Positions 10,801 to 21,982 of a DNA stretch of 64,000 nucleotides are shown here, piece by piece. The notes beneath the pieces were generated by a model. It was not told the DNA's origin. It made no database searches and saw only the letters and a program-made list of their open reading frames with translations. The stretch lies in contig WRIS01000006.1 in assembly GCA_009782615.1 (NCBI GenBank), forward strand, positions 1 to 64,000, given 5' to 3'. The stretch comes from Eggerthellaceae bacterium (GTDB lineage: Bacteria > Actinomycetota > Coriobacteriia > Coriobacteriales > Eggerthellaceae). The position numbers and the translations under genes are program-made. Position 1 is the stretch's first letter. Every line of letters begins with the position of its first letter.

Positions 10801-13800
10801 AGCTTGCGCTTCGGTTTGCTCAAGGATGAGCGTGTTGTAAGGCGCGGTAACATCTTTGGAGTCAATCAAGAATGATTTCCCTTGTATGATATAGCGATCA
10901 TTAAAGCGGATGGAGCCGTCGTTTACGATAAGGGCTCGCTCAACCATTTCGCTAAAGCCATTGTTGTTTGTTACCGCATAGGTAACTTGTGTCACTGAAC
11001 TGGTTCCCCAAGCAATTTCAGGCAGTTGTTCGGTGCCTGTTGCGTCTGGATTGATAACAACCCTGCTTGTTAAGTCGCCGTCATTGTCGTCGCCCGCCGC
11101 AACCCCACTCATGATGTCTGCGCGAGAAAGCATGTCGGTACTTGTCGGCTTGTAGACATACTCAAGCGGCTTAGGTGTTGCGTCAATCCACGGAAGAACC
11201 GTTGGATTAACCTTTACGCTCAAGGTTATTGAAGCATTACCATCGGGGTCTTGGACAACTATCCAATAGGTACCTGCCTCAGCCTCAAAGCCACCTCTGT
11301 CAGCGATAACTGGCGTGATGGTTTCAAGCGTGCCCTGCGGGCGTGCTACTCGAGCACCAGCACCAAGAGCAGCTAAGAGTTCTGCATCAGTAGTGATGGC
11401 GGCAGCCTCAAAGACCTCAAGTTCGATATTGTTACCAAATACGTAATAGGTATCCTTATCCGAGTCAATTGGTTTAGGTCCTGCCTCGATGACTTGTGCA
11501 TCAATCACCTCACCGATGATGGCTTTCGAAATCTTGGTAGTACCCGAATCGATTCCCTCAACCACGATGTTGTACGTACCTTCTGCGCGAGAATAACCAC
11601 CTGTGCTTGCCACTGAAAGTTCAGTTGAGGATACCAAGGCTCCCGTCTCAGTGTTGTAGAGAGCCGCAAAGGACTTGGAAAGTATCTCTTGGTTGAGAAG
11701 TGCTGGGCTTTCGGTGACATCGGAAAGCAAGGTCACGAAACATTCCGCATACAGAATACGGTTGGTGCCTGCAACATACCTGCCGTCGTTGACAATCACG
11801 ATACGAGAAGCGCTTGCGGTATTGTTGTCGGAATCCACCACATCATAGGTCAGCTTATATAAGCCCACCTGAGTCACGTCAACGTCTCCTGTTGCAGCGT
11901 CGGCGGTATAGGTAACCGCAGCGGTGAGGTCTTTATCTTCTTCATCCCACGCACTTACTCCATAGAAGGGGTCATACTCAGAAGCCGTAATAGCATGGGC
12001 GGGTTTTGGAGTAGTTCCAATCCACACTTCAAGAGGTGTGGAAACTGTTAGTACGGGCATAGCGCCTTGGGAAACCGTTCCTTTGATACCAACACTTTGC
12101 TTTGCAGCAGGGATAGTGTCAATTCTAAAGGTGATAGGTTCATAAGTCCCTTCAGTTGCAGCAAAGCTGGCAGTGCTCACCAAAAGTGGTGCCAAGTCAG
12201 GCTTGCTAGGAACAAGTTTTACTACTTGTGCGCGGGCAGCTTCGATAAAGGCTGGCTGTCCACCGTTGAGAATGTCCTGAGCATCTGCCACGTTTACCTG
12301 GAAATGGTTGGCAAGGATTGCATAGCTTGAATCCTTGTCGCCTGAATCAAGCACATCAGCATCCACCACGTGTGCGGTGATTGATTTGGTGGTGGTGCGT
12401 CCTTGCGCCTTCCAAACAATCGGATAATCGCCGACAGAAGCTTGTGCACTATACCCGCTGGGCTGTTCAGTCCAATTAACGGTGAGGGGCTTGCCCTCAA
12501 TATCGAATGCTTCTGCATACGAGAGGCTTCGTGCTTGTCCTTCGCTGCCTAAAACATCGCTGCTGGCAATCACATAGTCGCGTGCCCCCATAATGATGTC
12601 GTCATTTGGGTCAATCAGATAGCGGCCGTCAGTTATCACCACAGCACGACTTGCGGTGGTGGTGTTGTTGTGGCTATCAGTAACTGAATAGTTGACCTGC
12701 CACACGCCGATATTACTTTGGTCAAGACTCAGACCACCTTCGACCATAACACTGGTTTGCCCCAGAAGGTTTCCATCTTCTACGTCCATAACCGTCATGA
12801 ATGCCTTGAGGTCAGCATCGGTCAGGGGCTTAGAGGCTAAAGTTTGTTCTAAGACCAGCGGACGCTGTTGGAAGTCGATAACAGGAGCGCTACCGTTGTC
12901 AGTAGTGAAGATCACCGTTACTTGAATGTCGGTGTGATCTTTCACGGCAAAGACGACTTCGTATTCGCCTCCCGCAATGATGGGATGGGTTGCATCCCCT
13001 ATCTGGTTGCTTACTACTACGACATCCCAATCGTTGATAGTGTCGTTAATTTTCCAAGCTTCGGCATGTGCTCGATGAATCAAACTACTTGCTGCAGAAG
13101 TGATTCCCGCAAAGCTTGGGGCTTCTGCTAAGGTCAAGCTCGCATGATTGGCAGCCACCGTATAGCGCCAAGCCGCATCGAATCCGTCGGCCAGTTCGTC
13201 GTGTTCGACTACTCTGCCGACAAGGTCTAGGCTTGCGTGTCCCTCAAAGCCCGTTTCAGGGGTATAAGAATCAAGAGAAATCGCGTAATCCTTCACCATA
13301 TTGGTGTATCCACCATCATCACCTATAAACAAAAGGTGAGAAACATCCACGGGAACAGATTCTGCCGAGTTGTTGGACTTGATACGCCACAACGCTGGGT
13401 AAGTCTCGGCAAGAATCGCGTCAGGCGTGCTATCCACCTCAGAGGCAAGTTTCACAAAGCTATAAGCCATCAACAGATAGTCCCCCTTGGGGGCAAAGTT
13501 ATCGGTTACCAAGACTTTGAATGTTTCAACCGTGGTGTTGTGGTCAGAATCCGTTACCGAGTAAGAGACATCTTGGAAAAGATTAAACATCTCAGGAGCT
13601 AGGCTCACTGGGTCTCCTTCAGTAAAGACGCCGCTGCCATTGACGGAGCCAATTTTCAGCTTGCTTTGAATATCCGTATCAAAATCATCCGTTGCGACAA
13701 CGCCGTGCAAGCCGTTGGTTGAAGTCCACTCAGAGGCAAGCATAGTACCTGCGGGTTGGTCAGCTGCAGGCCCTGCCCAAATGATGCGCAAAGGAGCAGT

Positions 13801-16800
13801 TATTGCGGGAGGCAGAGCATTATCAACAAATACGATAATGCTAGTCTCAGCCGCAGGGTCTTCAGCACAGCGCAGGGTTATGGTGAATTGGTCGCCTTGC
13901 TTCAAAGGCTGGTTAGATGCATCCCCAAACCCACCGTCGCTGATCAGTTCTTTGGTGGCAGAAGCTGCCAAGCCAAACGTCGGTGACGTGCGGTCATAGA
14001 TGCTGAAGTTCGACCTGTCAAAGAACGCATTGTTGTAGGCAGGAGTTCCCTTTTGAGCCACTAACGCATTGGCGTCAACCACGTTGATGCGGAAGTTATT
14101 CGCAACAACCGAATTGCCAAGCCCGTTGGCACCGTTTTGGTTGCCCGCAACAGGAGCTGCTGGGTTGCCATCGTTGATGACCTTGGCACGAATAGATTTG
14201 CTGAGTGCTGGATAGCCCGCTACTTGAACACTTACCGTATAGTCTCCCGTGCGTTTTTCGTATCCGCCCGTATCTCCGATTACGGCTGTGACCGATTCTC
14301 CTTCAACACTCCACGCCTGTGCCTCAGACATCTCGATTAACTGAGCGGATGTGCCCGTCACGTCGGAAAGTTTAATGACAAAGGAAAGTGCTTCTAAGAT
14401 ATAGCGATCATCATAGACATAGCGCCCATCGTTGACGAATACCGCACGAGAATCGCTTACCGTTAAACGATTAGCGTCCGTATAAGAATAGGTAACTTGA
14501 TACAAACCAGGAACGTCGGCTGGAATTGCACTCACGGGGCTGCCCGAACCGCCGCCACTCATATCAAGAATGTCGATTACCACTTGGCTGCGCACATCCC
14601 CTGTTGGGTTGCCCGCACTTTCAGCCTTAACATCAGTTGCCACAACCCCTTCCATGAGTTTGTCACGGGTAAGGTTGCCTGAAGCATCTATTGCACTAGC
14701 AGCAACGGGCATATCAATGACAAGAGGCTTGGGCGTTGCTTCGATAAACAAATCATCATAGCCACTGCCAACCTGAATACTGAGTTCAATTACGGTCACT
14801 TCATCTGTGTCAGATACCTTGAAATGATAGGCTCCCATAGCAGAATCGCCCGTGGTAAAGGTGGTGAGATAGTCATCCATATCCTCAAAGATTTTCACTG
14901 CTGGAGACGGACTCACTTTGTTTCCGTTCGCTAAGTACTTCAAAGCACGCGCTTCAAGTACCGCAAGCACACCCGCCTCACCTAAAGCTGCCGTGTCTTC
15001 AGCTTCGAGAACCGTTTGTTTGGCGTTTGATCCAAAGACATAGGTAACAGGACCAAACTCAGGGGGCATTGTAGGCCCTACTACCTCGGCGTCAACTATC
15101 TCGCCCGTAATGGATTTGGAAATGGTCCCTGTTGGGGTATCAAGTGCGTTAATGGTGATGTCATAGACACCTTCACCTGCCGCATAGCTATACCCGCCAC
15201 TCATAATACTGGCAAGGTTTCCGCTCAGTCCAATTTCTGCTCCTGTGGTGGTGTTGTAGAGCTTAGCGCCCGACTTGCTCAAAATTTCTGATTCGATAAG
15301 TGCGGAATTGGTGGTCACATCGACAAGTCGCGTCACGAATGATTTCGCGTAAAGGATGCGTCCATCGCCTACTTCATAAGAGCCATCGTTTACCACCACA
15401 ACGCGTTCAGCACTTGCTTCGTTGCCATCAGAGTCTTTGACATAATAGCTTAAGGTATACATCCCCGCTGTTGTGGTATCTACCCCTGTTGAAGGGTTGA
15501 TGTGCGTAACCACTACGTCAAGAGGAATGCCTGCGGCATCATCTTCAAGGTCGGTGACGCTGACCCCATACAGGTCATCGGGGGTGTATTGAGAAGCTGT
15601 GATAGAACCTGCAGGAGCCGCACCTTCCCCTATCCAAATCTCAACGGGGGTTGACACGATGAGAACTGGTGGCAATCCGTCAGAAACGGTTCCTTTTGAG
15701 GTGACTTGGGTCGGTGTGGGGCTTGTGATAACAGGAGTTGTGCCTACTTGGGCACCAAAGATTAGGTCATAGATAGCCTGGGTATCAGAAAAGCCTCCGT
15801 TTGAGACAACCCGTGGGCTTGCATCAGGGGCAGTGTCCACCAGTTTGATAACCTGCACATCGGCTTCCACGATAAGAGCATCGTTGAGACCTGATGCAAT
15901 CATTTCAGCTGCGCGAGTTGTATTAACCTGAAAATGGTTTGCGGTTACGGCATATTGGTCGTTTTCGCCGCCTGGATAGATTACGTCAGCATCAACAATG
16001 ATGCCTTTTATCGTTTTTTCGGTAGGAAAGCCTGTTACCTTCCAGGTGAAGTTATACGTACCCGCAGGCGCATGAGCGGTATAGCCCGCAGGCGGATACG
16101 GGTCAATGGTAAGCCCCGAAACTACGTTACCTTGAGTATCATAGGCAACCGCTCTTGACCAGCTTAAGACCTGGCCCATAGCCCCAGTAACGCTCGCGGA
16201 CGTGGCTACAAAGTTTTTGGCTCCAATGATAATGTCGTTGTCGGTATCAATTTCAAAACGCCCGTCGTGGATGATGATGGCTCGCGTTGCGGTTGCAGAC
16301 ATATCGTTCTCGTCCGTTGCGGTATAAGCAACCTTATAGACCCCGACAACGCCCGTGTTAATTTGAGCGGTGGGAGAGCCGTTTATGGTATAGGCGACAT
16401 TCGTTGCATTCAAAATGTCGCGCCCCCGATAGTCCGTTACCGTCATTTGAGCGGTTATCTCATCAAAGCTAAGGTTGTGAGCATCTGAGTCGGTTTGAAA
16501 ATCAATTACCAGCGGCTCTTCTTGGAAGGCGATAACAGGCGCTGCACCAAAGAGGGTGTAGCTAACCTCAACGGTAATGTCGGGAACGTCAGTAATGGCA
16601 AAGACGACCGTATAGGATTGCCCCTGCGTACCGCCCGTTGCAGGAATGTTGTTGGTAACAACATAAACTCCTGCATCAGCCAAAGAAGTTACGGGGAAGC
16701 CCGTGCCCAAAGACACGGCTTTACTCATAAGCCTCCAGGCCTCAGCTTCAGAGGCGTTGATGAGTTTGAGCTGAACTGCATCAGAAAGACCAGACCAGTC

Positions 16801-19800
16801 CCCCGTTTGAGAAACTAAGATATTGTTCACATCGTTAGCACCGATACTATAGCGAATGTTCGTGTCGGGGTCGGCGCCATCAGTCATGTGATCTTTATCA
16901 ACTACCACCGCTTCGATATCGCGGTATACGTTTGTTGGCGCACCAACAACACCAATCCTGATAGGATAGGTGCCCACTGAGGCTCCCGCGCCATACGTTC
17001 CCGCAGATACAACCAGGGGGGTAGCATCCTTAAGTCCACTTGGTTCAGATAAGTCCATTTCCCACGCATAGGCTTGGGCGTCATCTAAGATGGTGGCAGC
17101 GTTTGCTTCTGAGCGGTCTTTCACAAAGCTGGTCGCGTCGATGATATATCCATCCACCATAACAAAGTCCCCCACAAGAACGGGGCGTGTTGCACTGGCG
17201 GTATTGCCATCAGTGTTGGTAACTGAATACGTAACCGAATAGACGCCTTTCTTGGTGAGGTCTACCGCGCTGTCGTCATAGGTCACACTACTGGTGATAT
17301 CTACACTTGAGGCAGAAGCGTAAAACGCCGAAACGCCGTCCATGTAGTCAACTTCGCTCGGAAGAATAGAGCTGTTCGGACGTTCGCCACCTGAAGCCAT
17401 AAAGGGCTCAGTCGGGTCGCCCAACCAAACATTTATCGGCTCATCAATCAAGATAACGGGCATATTGCCCCCAGTAATGTGCGCTTTTATGGTAACGGTG
17501 TGGTCATAGTCTTGGGGTTGTCCGTTGATGTAGAAGGTCACATCCCAATCTCCCGCTTCGGCGGGGTTTGGAATCGCAACGGAAGCCACCCGCACAAGCG
17601 AAGCATTCCACGGGTCGGTGATATTCGTACGGCCTACCGCTTCGGCGAGTGCAATCAATTCGGTATCGCGCTCAGCGGTTGATTTGCTCATCAACGTAGT
17701 TGCATTGTTTATCGTAATATCAAAATCGTTTGCGGCAATGTATTTCTTTGCTTCTCGGTAGGGCTCGACTTTCACTGAACCGCTTTTATAAATGCTCGCA
17801 TCCGCGTCCGCCGCATATCTCACGGCATACGTCTTGCCATCAGGGTTGGCGATTTTGAAATCTTCCAAGTCATAGTAACTAACTTCATCCCAAGGAGGAG
17901 TTACCTTGTTTACCGAAACTGCCGTATCAAGCGTAACGGCTGGATAGAGTTTGTCAGCCTTTGCCTCGATGAGTTCTTTTAGGGCAGCAAACTGATTGGT
18001 GGTATCGGTACCCAAAGCAGCAATTTCTGCTGCTTGGCGAAGACCGATGACCTGGTCGGTGTGGGATAAGGTCAGTTCAGGCTCGAGCACAGTCAAGTGC
18101 GGTGCAGCCAGTTTTGTGGTGTCGCGCACATCGGTGTCAACCAGCGGGTTGACGTTGCCGTTTTCGTCCTCTAGCACAAAATAGACCTCATCGTTTATTG
18201 CAAGGGTAGAAACCACACTAGCGGGGAAGGTATAGGTCCAGGTGCCGTCTGCATTCAAGACACCTTCAACACGATTGCCCCCCTCACTGATAACACTGGT
18301 AGTACCACCACTCTTGAGCACGGCATAGAGTGCTACTGCAGGTTCAGGGTTGTGGGGCTCAGCTGCCGCTTGAGCTGCTTCAGGCAACCACAAACCGCTT
18401 ACCTCAGTGGTAAGGTTTTGCCACAGCTTGCCGTTGTTGGGCATGGTAATCTCAGCTGGCACTGGAGGTAGTACGTCTTGAATCGTAATGGGACCAGGCA
18501 TATCTTCAGGTTTTGCCATATGAACTTCGGCAGGGTTGGGGTTCCCTGGATAGTCAAGACCACGCCACAAAGACGTCATGGTAAAGACATCGCCTGAGCG
18601 CAAGAAATCACCATCACTATAGCGTACGACACCTTCAAGGGGTGTACCTGTTGCTTCTACTTCATATATACCAGTTTCTTCATTGATTGAAATAACTTCT
18701 CCAGTCTTGGAGGTTTCGGTACTATCATCGGCAGCGCGCACAATGTCGTAGCGTCCATGAACCTCATCAGTCCAGATGGCGCGCCCTTCCCGATTAAGAC
18801 CTTCTGGCACCACACCAAGCGTGCGTAAATATTTGTCAGCATTGGTGGGCTGGAGAACCTCTCTGATAATCGGTGTCGCGTTGTTGCCCTGAATACGTTT
18901 ATAGGGCAGCATGCCTTGGCTACCGAAATTATCAGGAGCCGTGTTAAGCAGGGTAGGATTACCGCTGTAAAAAGAACCGCCCGCGCCAAAGCTTTGGGTT
19001 CCGCTAATTTGGACGGTTTGTAATGCCCATTGCCGATAAGGATCTCCCCAGGAATCAGAATTACCCCAAACGGGCATGCCGGAAGGATTCAACGAGGAAT
19101 TGGATGGGCTCGCCGTACCCCCAATACGACTAGAACCATTACCCCACACTGCTATGTCTGAATGATTGGATTCAAAGCGCACGGCTGTTGCCGTGGAAGT
19201 GCGAAATACTCGTGCTGGCTGTGCAGCGGTACCCGTACCAAAATTAGCAAAATCATAGTACAGCGGATTAGTAAAGGTAAACTCAAAACCTTGCGTACCA
19301 TTAACAATGGAGCCTCCGTTAACCCTACCGTGCATAATAGCAATAGCGCCTGGTCCAATAGTGACCGAGCCATCATTATTGTTAGTGCCACTGCCGCTTG
19401 CATTGCTGCTTCCCGCAATAGCAGGACCTGTTTGTGAGTACAACTCAACAGAAGAACCGTAGTCTTTTACGTCAAAGCTCCAGTTTGCTCCTACAAAGTT
19501 AACAGCAGGGTTTCGAAGGTTGTATGCATCTGCCGCTGTCTGTGCATCTTGCGGGTATCCACCTTCATTATTGACTCTTACAATACCACCGCTCTCGATG
19601 GTAAAGGAATTATTTGCCCCCATAAAAGATATGCCTGCTGCCTTGCGGTTGCCGCTTGTGAGTTCCGTGCGAACCCTTTTGACATCAAGCAAACCACCAT
19701 TGGAAATACGAAAGTCGCAATTGGTCGGAGTTGTGGCGCCGCCAGCCTCTCCCGTGTTAACCCAAATTACACCGTGCATTTGGTTCTCGCCGCCCCTGTC

Positions 19801-21363
19801 CATCGTTGCAGATTCGGCGTGAATCATAGAACCCTCACCGTCAACGATAAAGTAGGCATCTCCCTTGGTGGTAGCACGAATATGTTGCATGATGGCAGCT
19901 CCAGCTGCATCCCCTTGTCGGTTTGCGGCGGTGGTAAGCCAGTTGTAGGACTTGAGTACGCCGCCATTGGTAACCTTAATGCCGCCTTTGCCGCCGCACA
20001 AAGCAATGCCGCCCGCTTCATCGGTCCACCCGCTGATGCGGCTGTAGGTCTCAACTACCGTACCCTCGCCGCTTACATCCAATTCAACTTCAATGCTGCG
20101 GAAGTTATTTTCATCAAAATTGCTCGTAGCGCCATGGCGATCATGGCTCAAACCCATAAAAATGGAAAACGCCCAGTAATCAGGACGATAAGACCAAAGC
20201 TGTGCCTTGGTTCCACCCTTAAATTCAATTTGGTTTTTCACCCCATATACCACTGACGAACATAAGACTCCACCGCACGTGTTTGTGCGCAAGTCCATAT
20301 CGGCGCCGTCATAGATTTGATGGCGTGCGTTTATAACTGGCGTATCTTGCCAGTTACCCGTAGCACTACTTGTGGCAAACGTGGTTCTTGAGGCGCCCGT
20401 CGTAGCGGCAACCTCATTGACCATGCTTCCCCACCACTCGATTTTGCCCGTGCCTTTAACAACGCCATTTGCGTTATTGACCAACCCGCCCCTTTGCGTA
20501 TTGTCGCTCACAACATCTTCCAGGTTGACTGTCCACCTGTCGGTGTGCGTAGTGGGACGAGCAGCAGAGGGGGCATAGAGACCACTGGTGTGACCCCACG
20601 CCGCATCGCCATAAGAAGCGCCGCCGCTGTTGGCGGTAATGGTTCCAACGCCGATGAGGGTGTTGTGGTTAAACCCATTACTGCGGTTGGTTTGTCGGTT
20701 GATTTTGACGTTTTTGAGAGTAAATTCCAGTGGCGCGCCCCCACTTATAGGAGAGTTTATCAAAGGAAGTGAGATGTTTTGATTCTGGGTACCCACATCA
20801 AGCATAAAACCATTGCCGTCAACGACAAGGGTTCGAGCAAGCGGACTTGGGTTGGTGACGTTTGAGCCACGCACGATGTTTTGGGATAGCTGAATATAGC
20901 TTACGGTTGGATCGTCCCAAGCAGCACAAAATTCAGCCCAGGTATCAACCGTGACTCCACCTGGCATGCCCGTTATCGGACCACCTAAAGGCATGATTTC
21001 GATAGCTCCACTATCGGGCATTTCGCCTTCGTTATAGTCAGGTGCGCCAGGATTATACCCGCCAGATTCACCTTCGTTTTCGCTATCCGCAGATGGCTCA
21101 GCACCATCAAGTGCCTGCCCTAAGGCAGACTCACCGTATATCACCGCATCGTTGTCTGGTGCAACAACTGGATCGGCAAACGCGGTTTGAGGCACAAAGA
21201 GTGTTATGGTCAGACCAATAGACAGAGCAACGGTGAATGTTTTTCTGAAAACATCACTTGCTCTGCGCATTTGCCTTTTGCTCTTTGTTGCCCACCCAGT
21301 CACTGAAGCGTTTTTTCTATTTTGCTCCGTGAGTTCTTTGCGAGTTTTTTTCATTGTGTTCAC
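7864..21363 (-). CDS. 4,499-aa sortase-anchored repetitive adhesin
   Basis: This is a complete giant cell-wall protein. The GTG at 21,363 is preceded by AGGAAGGA at a suitable distance, so I prefer it to the ATG three codons on. A long signal peptide probably ends at Ala63 (TAFADP). The head (roughly residues 120-900) resembles pectate-lyase-like adhesive domains. Ten Ig-like/DUF5011-type modules of about 300 residues follow, marked by a DGRY...AxxFV junction. An InlB B-repeat comes after them (VSFNPNGG ... YAQWE). The wall spacer is dozens of Glu-Pro pairs and then Ala-Pro pairs. The end is SPKTGD, a hydrophobic helix and RRRR, which is a sortase sorting signal with Ser in place of the usual Leu. 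The protein is expected to be covalently bound to peptidoglycan and to act in adhesion; the ligand cannot be read from the sequence. A tandem paralogue lies downstream. Confidence 0.93.
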   Translation of the reverse strand: MNTMKKTRKELTEQNRKNASVTGWATKSKRQMRRASDVFRKTFTVALSIGLTITLFVPQTAFADPVVAPDNDAVIYGESALGQALDGAEPSADSENEGESGGYNPGAPDYNEGEMPDSGAIEIMPLGGPITGMPGGVTVDTWAEFCAAWDDPTVSYIQLSQNIVRGSNVTNPSPLARTLVVDGNGFMLDVGTQNQNISLPLINSPISGGAPLEFTLKNVKINRQTNRSNGFNHNTLIGVGTITANSGGASYGDAAWGHTSGLYAPSAARPTTHTDRWTVNLEDVVSDNTQRGGLVNNANGVVKGTGKIEWWGSMVNEVAATTGASRTTFATSSATGNWQDTPVINARHQIYDGADMDLRTNTCGGVLCSSVVYGVKNQIEFKGGTKAQLWSYRPDYWAFSIFMGLSHDRHGATSNFDENNFRSIEVELDVSGEGTVVETYSRISGWTDEAGGIALCGGKGGIKVTNGGVLKSYNWLTTAANRQGDAAGAAIMQHIRATTKGDAYFIVDGEGSMIHAESATMDRGGENQMHGVIWVNTGEAGGATTPTNCDFRISNGGLLDVKRVRTELTSGNRKAAGISFMGANNSFTIESGGIVRVNNEGGYPQDAQTAADAYNLRNPAVNFVGANWSFDVKDYGSSVELYSQTGPAIAGSSNASGSGTNNNDGSVTIGPGAIAIMHGRVNGGSIVNGTQGFEFTFTNPLYYDFANFGTGTAAQPARVFRTSTATAVRFESNHSDIAVWGNGSSRIGGTASPSNSSLNPSGMPVWGNSDSWGDPYRQWALQTVQISGTQSFGAGGSFYSGNPTLLNTAPDNFGSQGMLPYKRIQGNNATPIIREVLQPTNADKYLRTLGVVPEGLNREGRAIWTDEVHGRYDIVRAADDSTETSKTGEVISINEETGIYEVEATGTPLEGVVRYSDGDFLRSGDVFTMTSLWRGLDYPGNPNPAEVHMAKPEDMPGPITIQDVLPPVPAEITMPNNGKLWQNLTTEVSGLWLPEAAQAAAEPHNPEPAVALYAVLKSGGTTSVISEGGNRVEGVLNADGTWTYTFPASVVSTLAINDEVYFVLEDENGNVNPLVDTDVRDTTKLAAPHLTVLEPELTLSHTDQVIGLRQAAEIAALGTDTTNQFAALKELIEAKADKLYPAVTLDTAVSVNKVTPPWDEVSYYDLEDFKIANPDGKTYAVRYAADADASIYKSGSVKVEPYREAKKYIAANDFDITINNATTLMSKSTAERDTELIALAEAVGRTNITDPWNASLVRVASVAIPNPAEAGDWDVTFYINGQPQDYDHTVTIKAHITGGNMPVILIDEPINVWLGDPTEPFMASGGERPNSSILPSEVDYMDGVSAFYASASSVDITSSVTYDDSAVDLTKKGVYSVTYSVTNTDGNTASATRPVLVGDFVMVDGYIIDATSFVKDRSEANAATILDDAQAYAWEMDLSEPSGLKDATPLVVSAGTYGAGASVGTYPIRIGVVGAPTNVYRDIEAVVVDKDHMTDGADPDTNIRYSIGANDVNNILVSQTGDWSGLSDAVQLKLINASEAEAWRLMSKAVSLGTGFPVTSLADAGVYVVTNNIPATGGTQGQSYTVVFAITDVPDITVEVSYTLFGAAPVIAFQEEPLVIDFQTDSDAHNLSFDEITAQMTVTDYRGRDILNATNVAYTINGSPTAQINTGVVGVYKVAYTATDENDMSATATRAIIIHDGRFEIDTDNDIIIGAKNFVATSASVTGAMGQVLSWSRAVAYDTQGNVVSGLTIDPYPPAGYTAHAPAGTYNFTWKVTGFPTEKTIKGIIVDADVIYPGGENDQYAVTANHFQVNTTRAAEMIASGLNDALIVEADVQVIKLVDTAPDASPRVVSNGGFSDTQAIYDLIFGAQVGTTPVITSPTPTQVTSKGTVSDGLPPVLIVSTPVEIWIGEGAAPAGSITASQYTPDDLYGVSVTDLEDDAAGIPLDVVVTHINPSTGVDTTTAGMYTLSYYVKDSDGNEASAERVVVVNDGSYEVGDGRILYAKSFVTRLVDVTTNSALIESEILSKSGAKLYNTTTGAEIGLSGNLASIMSGGYSYAAGEGVYDITINALDTPTGTISKSITGEIVDAEVVGPTMPPEFGPVTYVFGSNAKQTVLEAEDTAALGEAGVLAVLEARALKYLANGNKVSPSPAVKIFEDMDDYLTTFTTGDSAMGAYHFKVSDTDEVTVIELSIQVGSGYDDLFIEATPKPLVIDMPVAASAIDASGNLTRDKLMEGVVATDVKAESAGNPTGDVRSQVVIDILDMSGGGSGSPVSAIPADVPGLYQVTYSYTDANRLTVSDSRAVFVNDGRYVYDDRYILEALSFVIKLSDVTGTSAQLIEMSEAQAWSVEGESVTAVIGDTGGYEKRTGDYTVSVQVAGYPALSKSIRAKVINDGNPAAPVAGNQNGANGLGNSVVANNFRINVVDANALVAQKGTPAYNNAFFDRSNFSIYDRTSPTFGLAASATKELISDGGFGDASNQPLKQGDQFTITLRCAEDPAAETSIIVFVDNALPPAITAPLRIIWAGPAADQPAGTMLASEWTSTNGLHGVVATDDFDTDIQSKLKIGSVNGSGVFTEGDPVSLAPEMFNLFQDVSYSVTDSDHNTTVETFKVLVTDNFAPKGDYLLMAYSFVKLASEVDSTPDAILAETYPALWRIKSNNSAESVPVDVSHLLFIGDDGGYTNMVKDYAISLDSYTPETGFEGHASLDLVGRVVEHDELADGFDAAWRYTVAANHASLTLAEAPSFAGITSAASSLIHRAHAEAWKINDTINDWDVVVVSNQIGDATHPIIAGGEYEVVFAVKDHTDIQVTVIFTTDNGSAPVIDFQQRPLVLEQTLASKPLTDADLKAFMTVMDVEDGNLLGQTSVMVEGGLSLDQSNIGVWQVNYSVTDSHNNTTTASRAVVITDGRYLIDPNDDIIMGARDYVIASSDVLGSEGQARSLSYAEAFDIEGKPLTVNWTEQPSGYSAQASVGDYPIVWKAQGRTTTKSITAHVVDADVLDSGDKDSSYAILANHFQVNVADAQDILNGGQPAFIEAARAQVVKLVPSKPDLAPLLVSTASFAATEGTYEPITFRIDTIPAAKQSVGIKGTVSQGAMPVLTVSTPLEVWIGTTPKPAHAITASEYDPFYGVSAWDEEDKDLTAAVTYTADAATGDVDVTQVGLYKLTYDVVDSDNNTASASRIVIVNDGRYVAGTNRILYAECFVTLLSDVTESPALLNQEILSKSFAALYNTETGALVSSTELSVASTGGYSRAEGTYNIVVEGIDSGTTKISKAIIGEVIDAQVIEAGPKPIDSDKDTYYVFGNNIELEVFEAAAITTDAELLAALGAGARVARPQGTLETITPVIADRGGFEAEAGTYWIVVQDPDGNASITLSVKVNPTVLPWIDATPKPLEYVYKPTSTDMLSRADIMSGVAAGDDNDGDLTSRVVINPDATGTEQLPEIAWGTSSVTQVTYAVTNNNGFSEMVERALIVNDGSIRFNDRYIIQGKSFLIDSKDVTAPYNTLILEQTEAQAWHVDGTPATAVVSDTGGFGPAKSEYDIILAVQEDVSLTRAVLGKVVDSNIANGDQYSIEAKDFRINIADALALQAKSGAAYDSEFLARSGATSYLRADVNLARGGTPALANDDGFKTANFAMESDSAYPSTFPVQLWVAEDHAASVTITVTVSNGNHPVIHTPDLRTIWTAEGGASHPNYKPEYFLPNEWDYIHGKDPSGTGDVKATDAEDGIITDLVWGSGLGSAFVQNANPLDLTIAGLQEISYKAVDSDGNITTKSDWVMVNDGSWVWDGDYGVKAQSFIVLATSVDGTDTEILRESSAQAKRLEQRSSPEDPLVITSVDYLLSVHDNAGYCATPDEYYPIQIGIIGPQPGYSGNPSTSVTGKVIDSDVIDESFVGLVHYVVCAKNARLTLDEASNFVGATSAASALIARAEAEAWKINDTIKDWDVVVLSDQIGDATHPIVAGGEYEVVFAVKDYTDIQVTVIFTIDNGNAPVIEFQQRPLVLEQTLASKPLTDTDLKAFMTVMDVEDGNLLGQTSVMVEGGLSLDQNNIGVWQVNYSVTDSHNNTTTASRAVVITDGRFVDDSSEEVIVGAKNFVVSAKDPSFSGSAADVLRLSFAEAYDYDRNALAPVVVGSVPSGFANRQVGQYTFNIAPAGHLGVTKTITGYVVDGDVVDPGGYDSRYAISASHFTVSATEAAVMIGKDLSAELIKASDAKAYALLPNTPTPTVEVRNSGGFVALADTYPVTFGIAGEVYPLFAAVESIAPLAAGDSSVSATIDATVVAYRYLVSFNPNGGTLTEPSDSYVVEPAISLGHLPSAPVRDGYTFAYWALTPEGGTQFTSDYSVTGDMTVYAQWEEAVVPPEPEPEPEPEPEPEPEPEPEPEPEPEPEPEPEPEPEPEPEPEPEPEPEPEPEPEPAPEPAPEPAPAPAPEPAPAPAPEPAPAPAPDSPKGSSSPKTGDDTSPWMWVGLLGASGATLGLAFARRRRSSEEEDKG
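8005..8270 (-). repeat. Glu-Pro / Ala-Pro dipeptide repeat tract
   Basis: A low-complexity tract of six-base units encodes alternating Glu-Pro (about 8096-8268), then mixed Glu-Pro/Ala-Pro and Ala-Pro (about 8005-8095). It sits between the InlB-type repeat and the sorting signal. Such proline-rich stretches typically span the cell wall. Copy number could vary by slippage in whole dipeptide units. Confidence 0.9.
9100..17160 (-). repeat. Higher-order repeat: ten modules in order D-A-B-C-D-A-B-C-D-A
   Basis: Module junctions, recognised by a DG(R/S/Y)-centred motif followed by a hydrophobic strand and FV, fall near 17,150, 16,270, 15,380, 14,430, 13,490, 12,630, 11,790, 10,915, 10,005 and 9,120. 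Modules 2, 6 and 10 resemble one another more than their neighbours; so do 3 and 7, 4 and 8, and 1, 5 and 9. The protein is therefore built from a four-module block of about 3.5-3.65 kb. The most alike stretches are 9,120-9,560 and 12,630-13,070, which differ at only scattered bases by eye. Confidence 0.8.
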
Positions 21364-21777
21364 GGCATCCTTCCTGCGCTTGTTCTTGCTTCGCGCATAC
21401 CCCTAGCCCTTCGAACATCTTCATCTCTTAACCTAAAAGCACCTCAATCGGTATCTAACAATAGCCGCTTTGTACGGCGTAATCCCGACAGTATTGACGC
21501 TTTCGACACACAAAGTTTTTTCTTAGCATAGAAAACCACCCTTGATTCGCCTATTGGTTCGCCTGTTTGTTGCCTAAACTTGCTGAACAACTGCCTAAAT
21601 TTGTTCAACAAATACAACATGCGAGATAAAAACCACCCGTAGTAAACCTATCTTAACAATGTGGAATAGCAATTGCAATGCTTTTCGCTTTATTTATTTT
21701 CTGTCACCAATCCGACACCTTGCTGATGAGCGCCTAAAAATCCACCCTTTCTTAAGGCTTGCAATGACAATAGAGGT
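21364..21777. other. AT-rich control region of the second giant gene
   Basis: About 410 bases without a gene separate the adhesin start from repeat element B. The region is AT-rich and holds a 21-nt tandem repeat with palindromic cores at 21,571-21,612. I could not place a convincing -35/-10 pair. Confidence 0.5.
21571..21612. promoter_or_regulatory. Two tandem 21-nt repeats with palindromic cores, possible operator
   Basis: TGCCTAAACTTGCTGAACAAC is followed directly by TGCCTAAATTTGTTCAACAAA. Each holds a dyad, TTGCTGAACAA and TTGTTCAACAA; the second is a perfect palindrome. A spacing of 21 bp, two helical turns, suits cooperative binding of a regulator. They lie about 210-250 bases before the adhesin start codon. 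Confidence 0.4.
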
Positions 21778-21914
21778 GGTTGCTGTCGAAGGGGTCAAAG
21801 TTCTCTCTGAACACCACGTATTTTACTTTACTGTAATTTCAGCAGTGAAGCGCACGAAGATTCGCAGAATTTGAGTAGCGAAACGGGTGAAATGAGACCC
21901 CTTCGACAGCGACC
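21778..21914. repeat. Structured intergenic element, copy B (~137 bp, inverted ends)
   Basis: The left arm GGTTGCTGTCGAAGGGGTC (21,778-21,796) pairs with the right arm (21,896-21,914) at 18 of 19 positions. The interior shares long stretches with copy A, including TTCTCTCTGAACAC, CAGCAGTGAAGC, CGAAGATTCGCAGAAT and GAGTAGCGAAACGGGTGA. It lies between the purH terminator and the control region of the second giant gene. It may be a miniature mobile element or a structured RNA. Confidence 0.65.
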
Positions 21915-21919
21915 GTGAA

Positions 21920-21961
21920 GAAACAAGGAAGGGGCAAAAGAGAAGTTCCCTTTTGCCCCTT
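21920..21961 (-). terminator. Rho-independent terminator after purH
   Basis: On the minus strand AAGGGGCAAAAG pairs perfectly with CTTTTGCCCCTT around a 9-nt loop and is followed by CCTTGTTTC. It begins about 20 bases past the purH stop codon, ending the purine operon. Confidence 0.7.
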
Positions 21962-21982
21962 GCAATGATGAACACATTTAAT

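Noticed and set aside
8005-17160. Could the repeat arrays be a CRISPR or a phage tail-fibre locus?
   Set aside because: Repeats are long, coding, in one open frame, with a signal peptide and sorting signal; no spacers, cas or phage genes are present.
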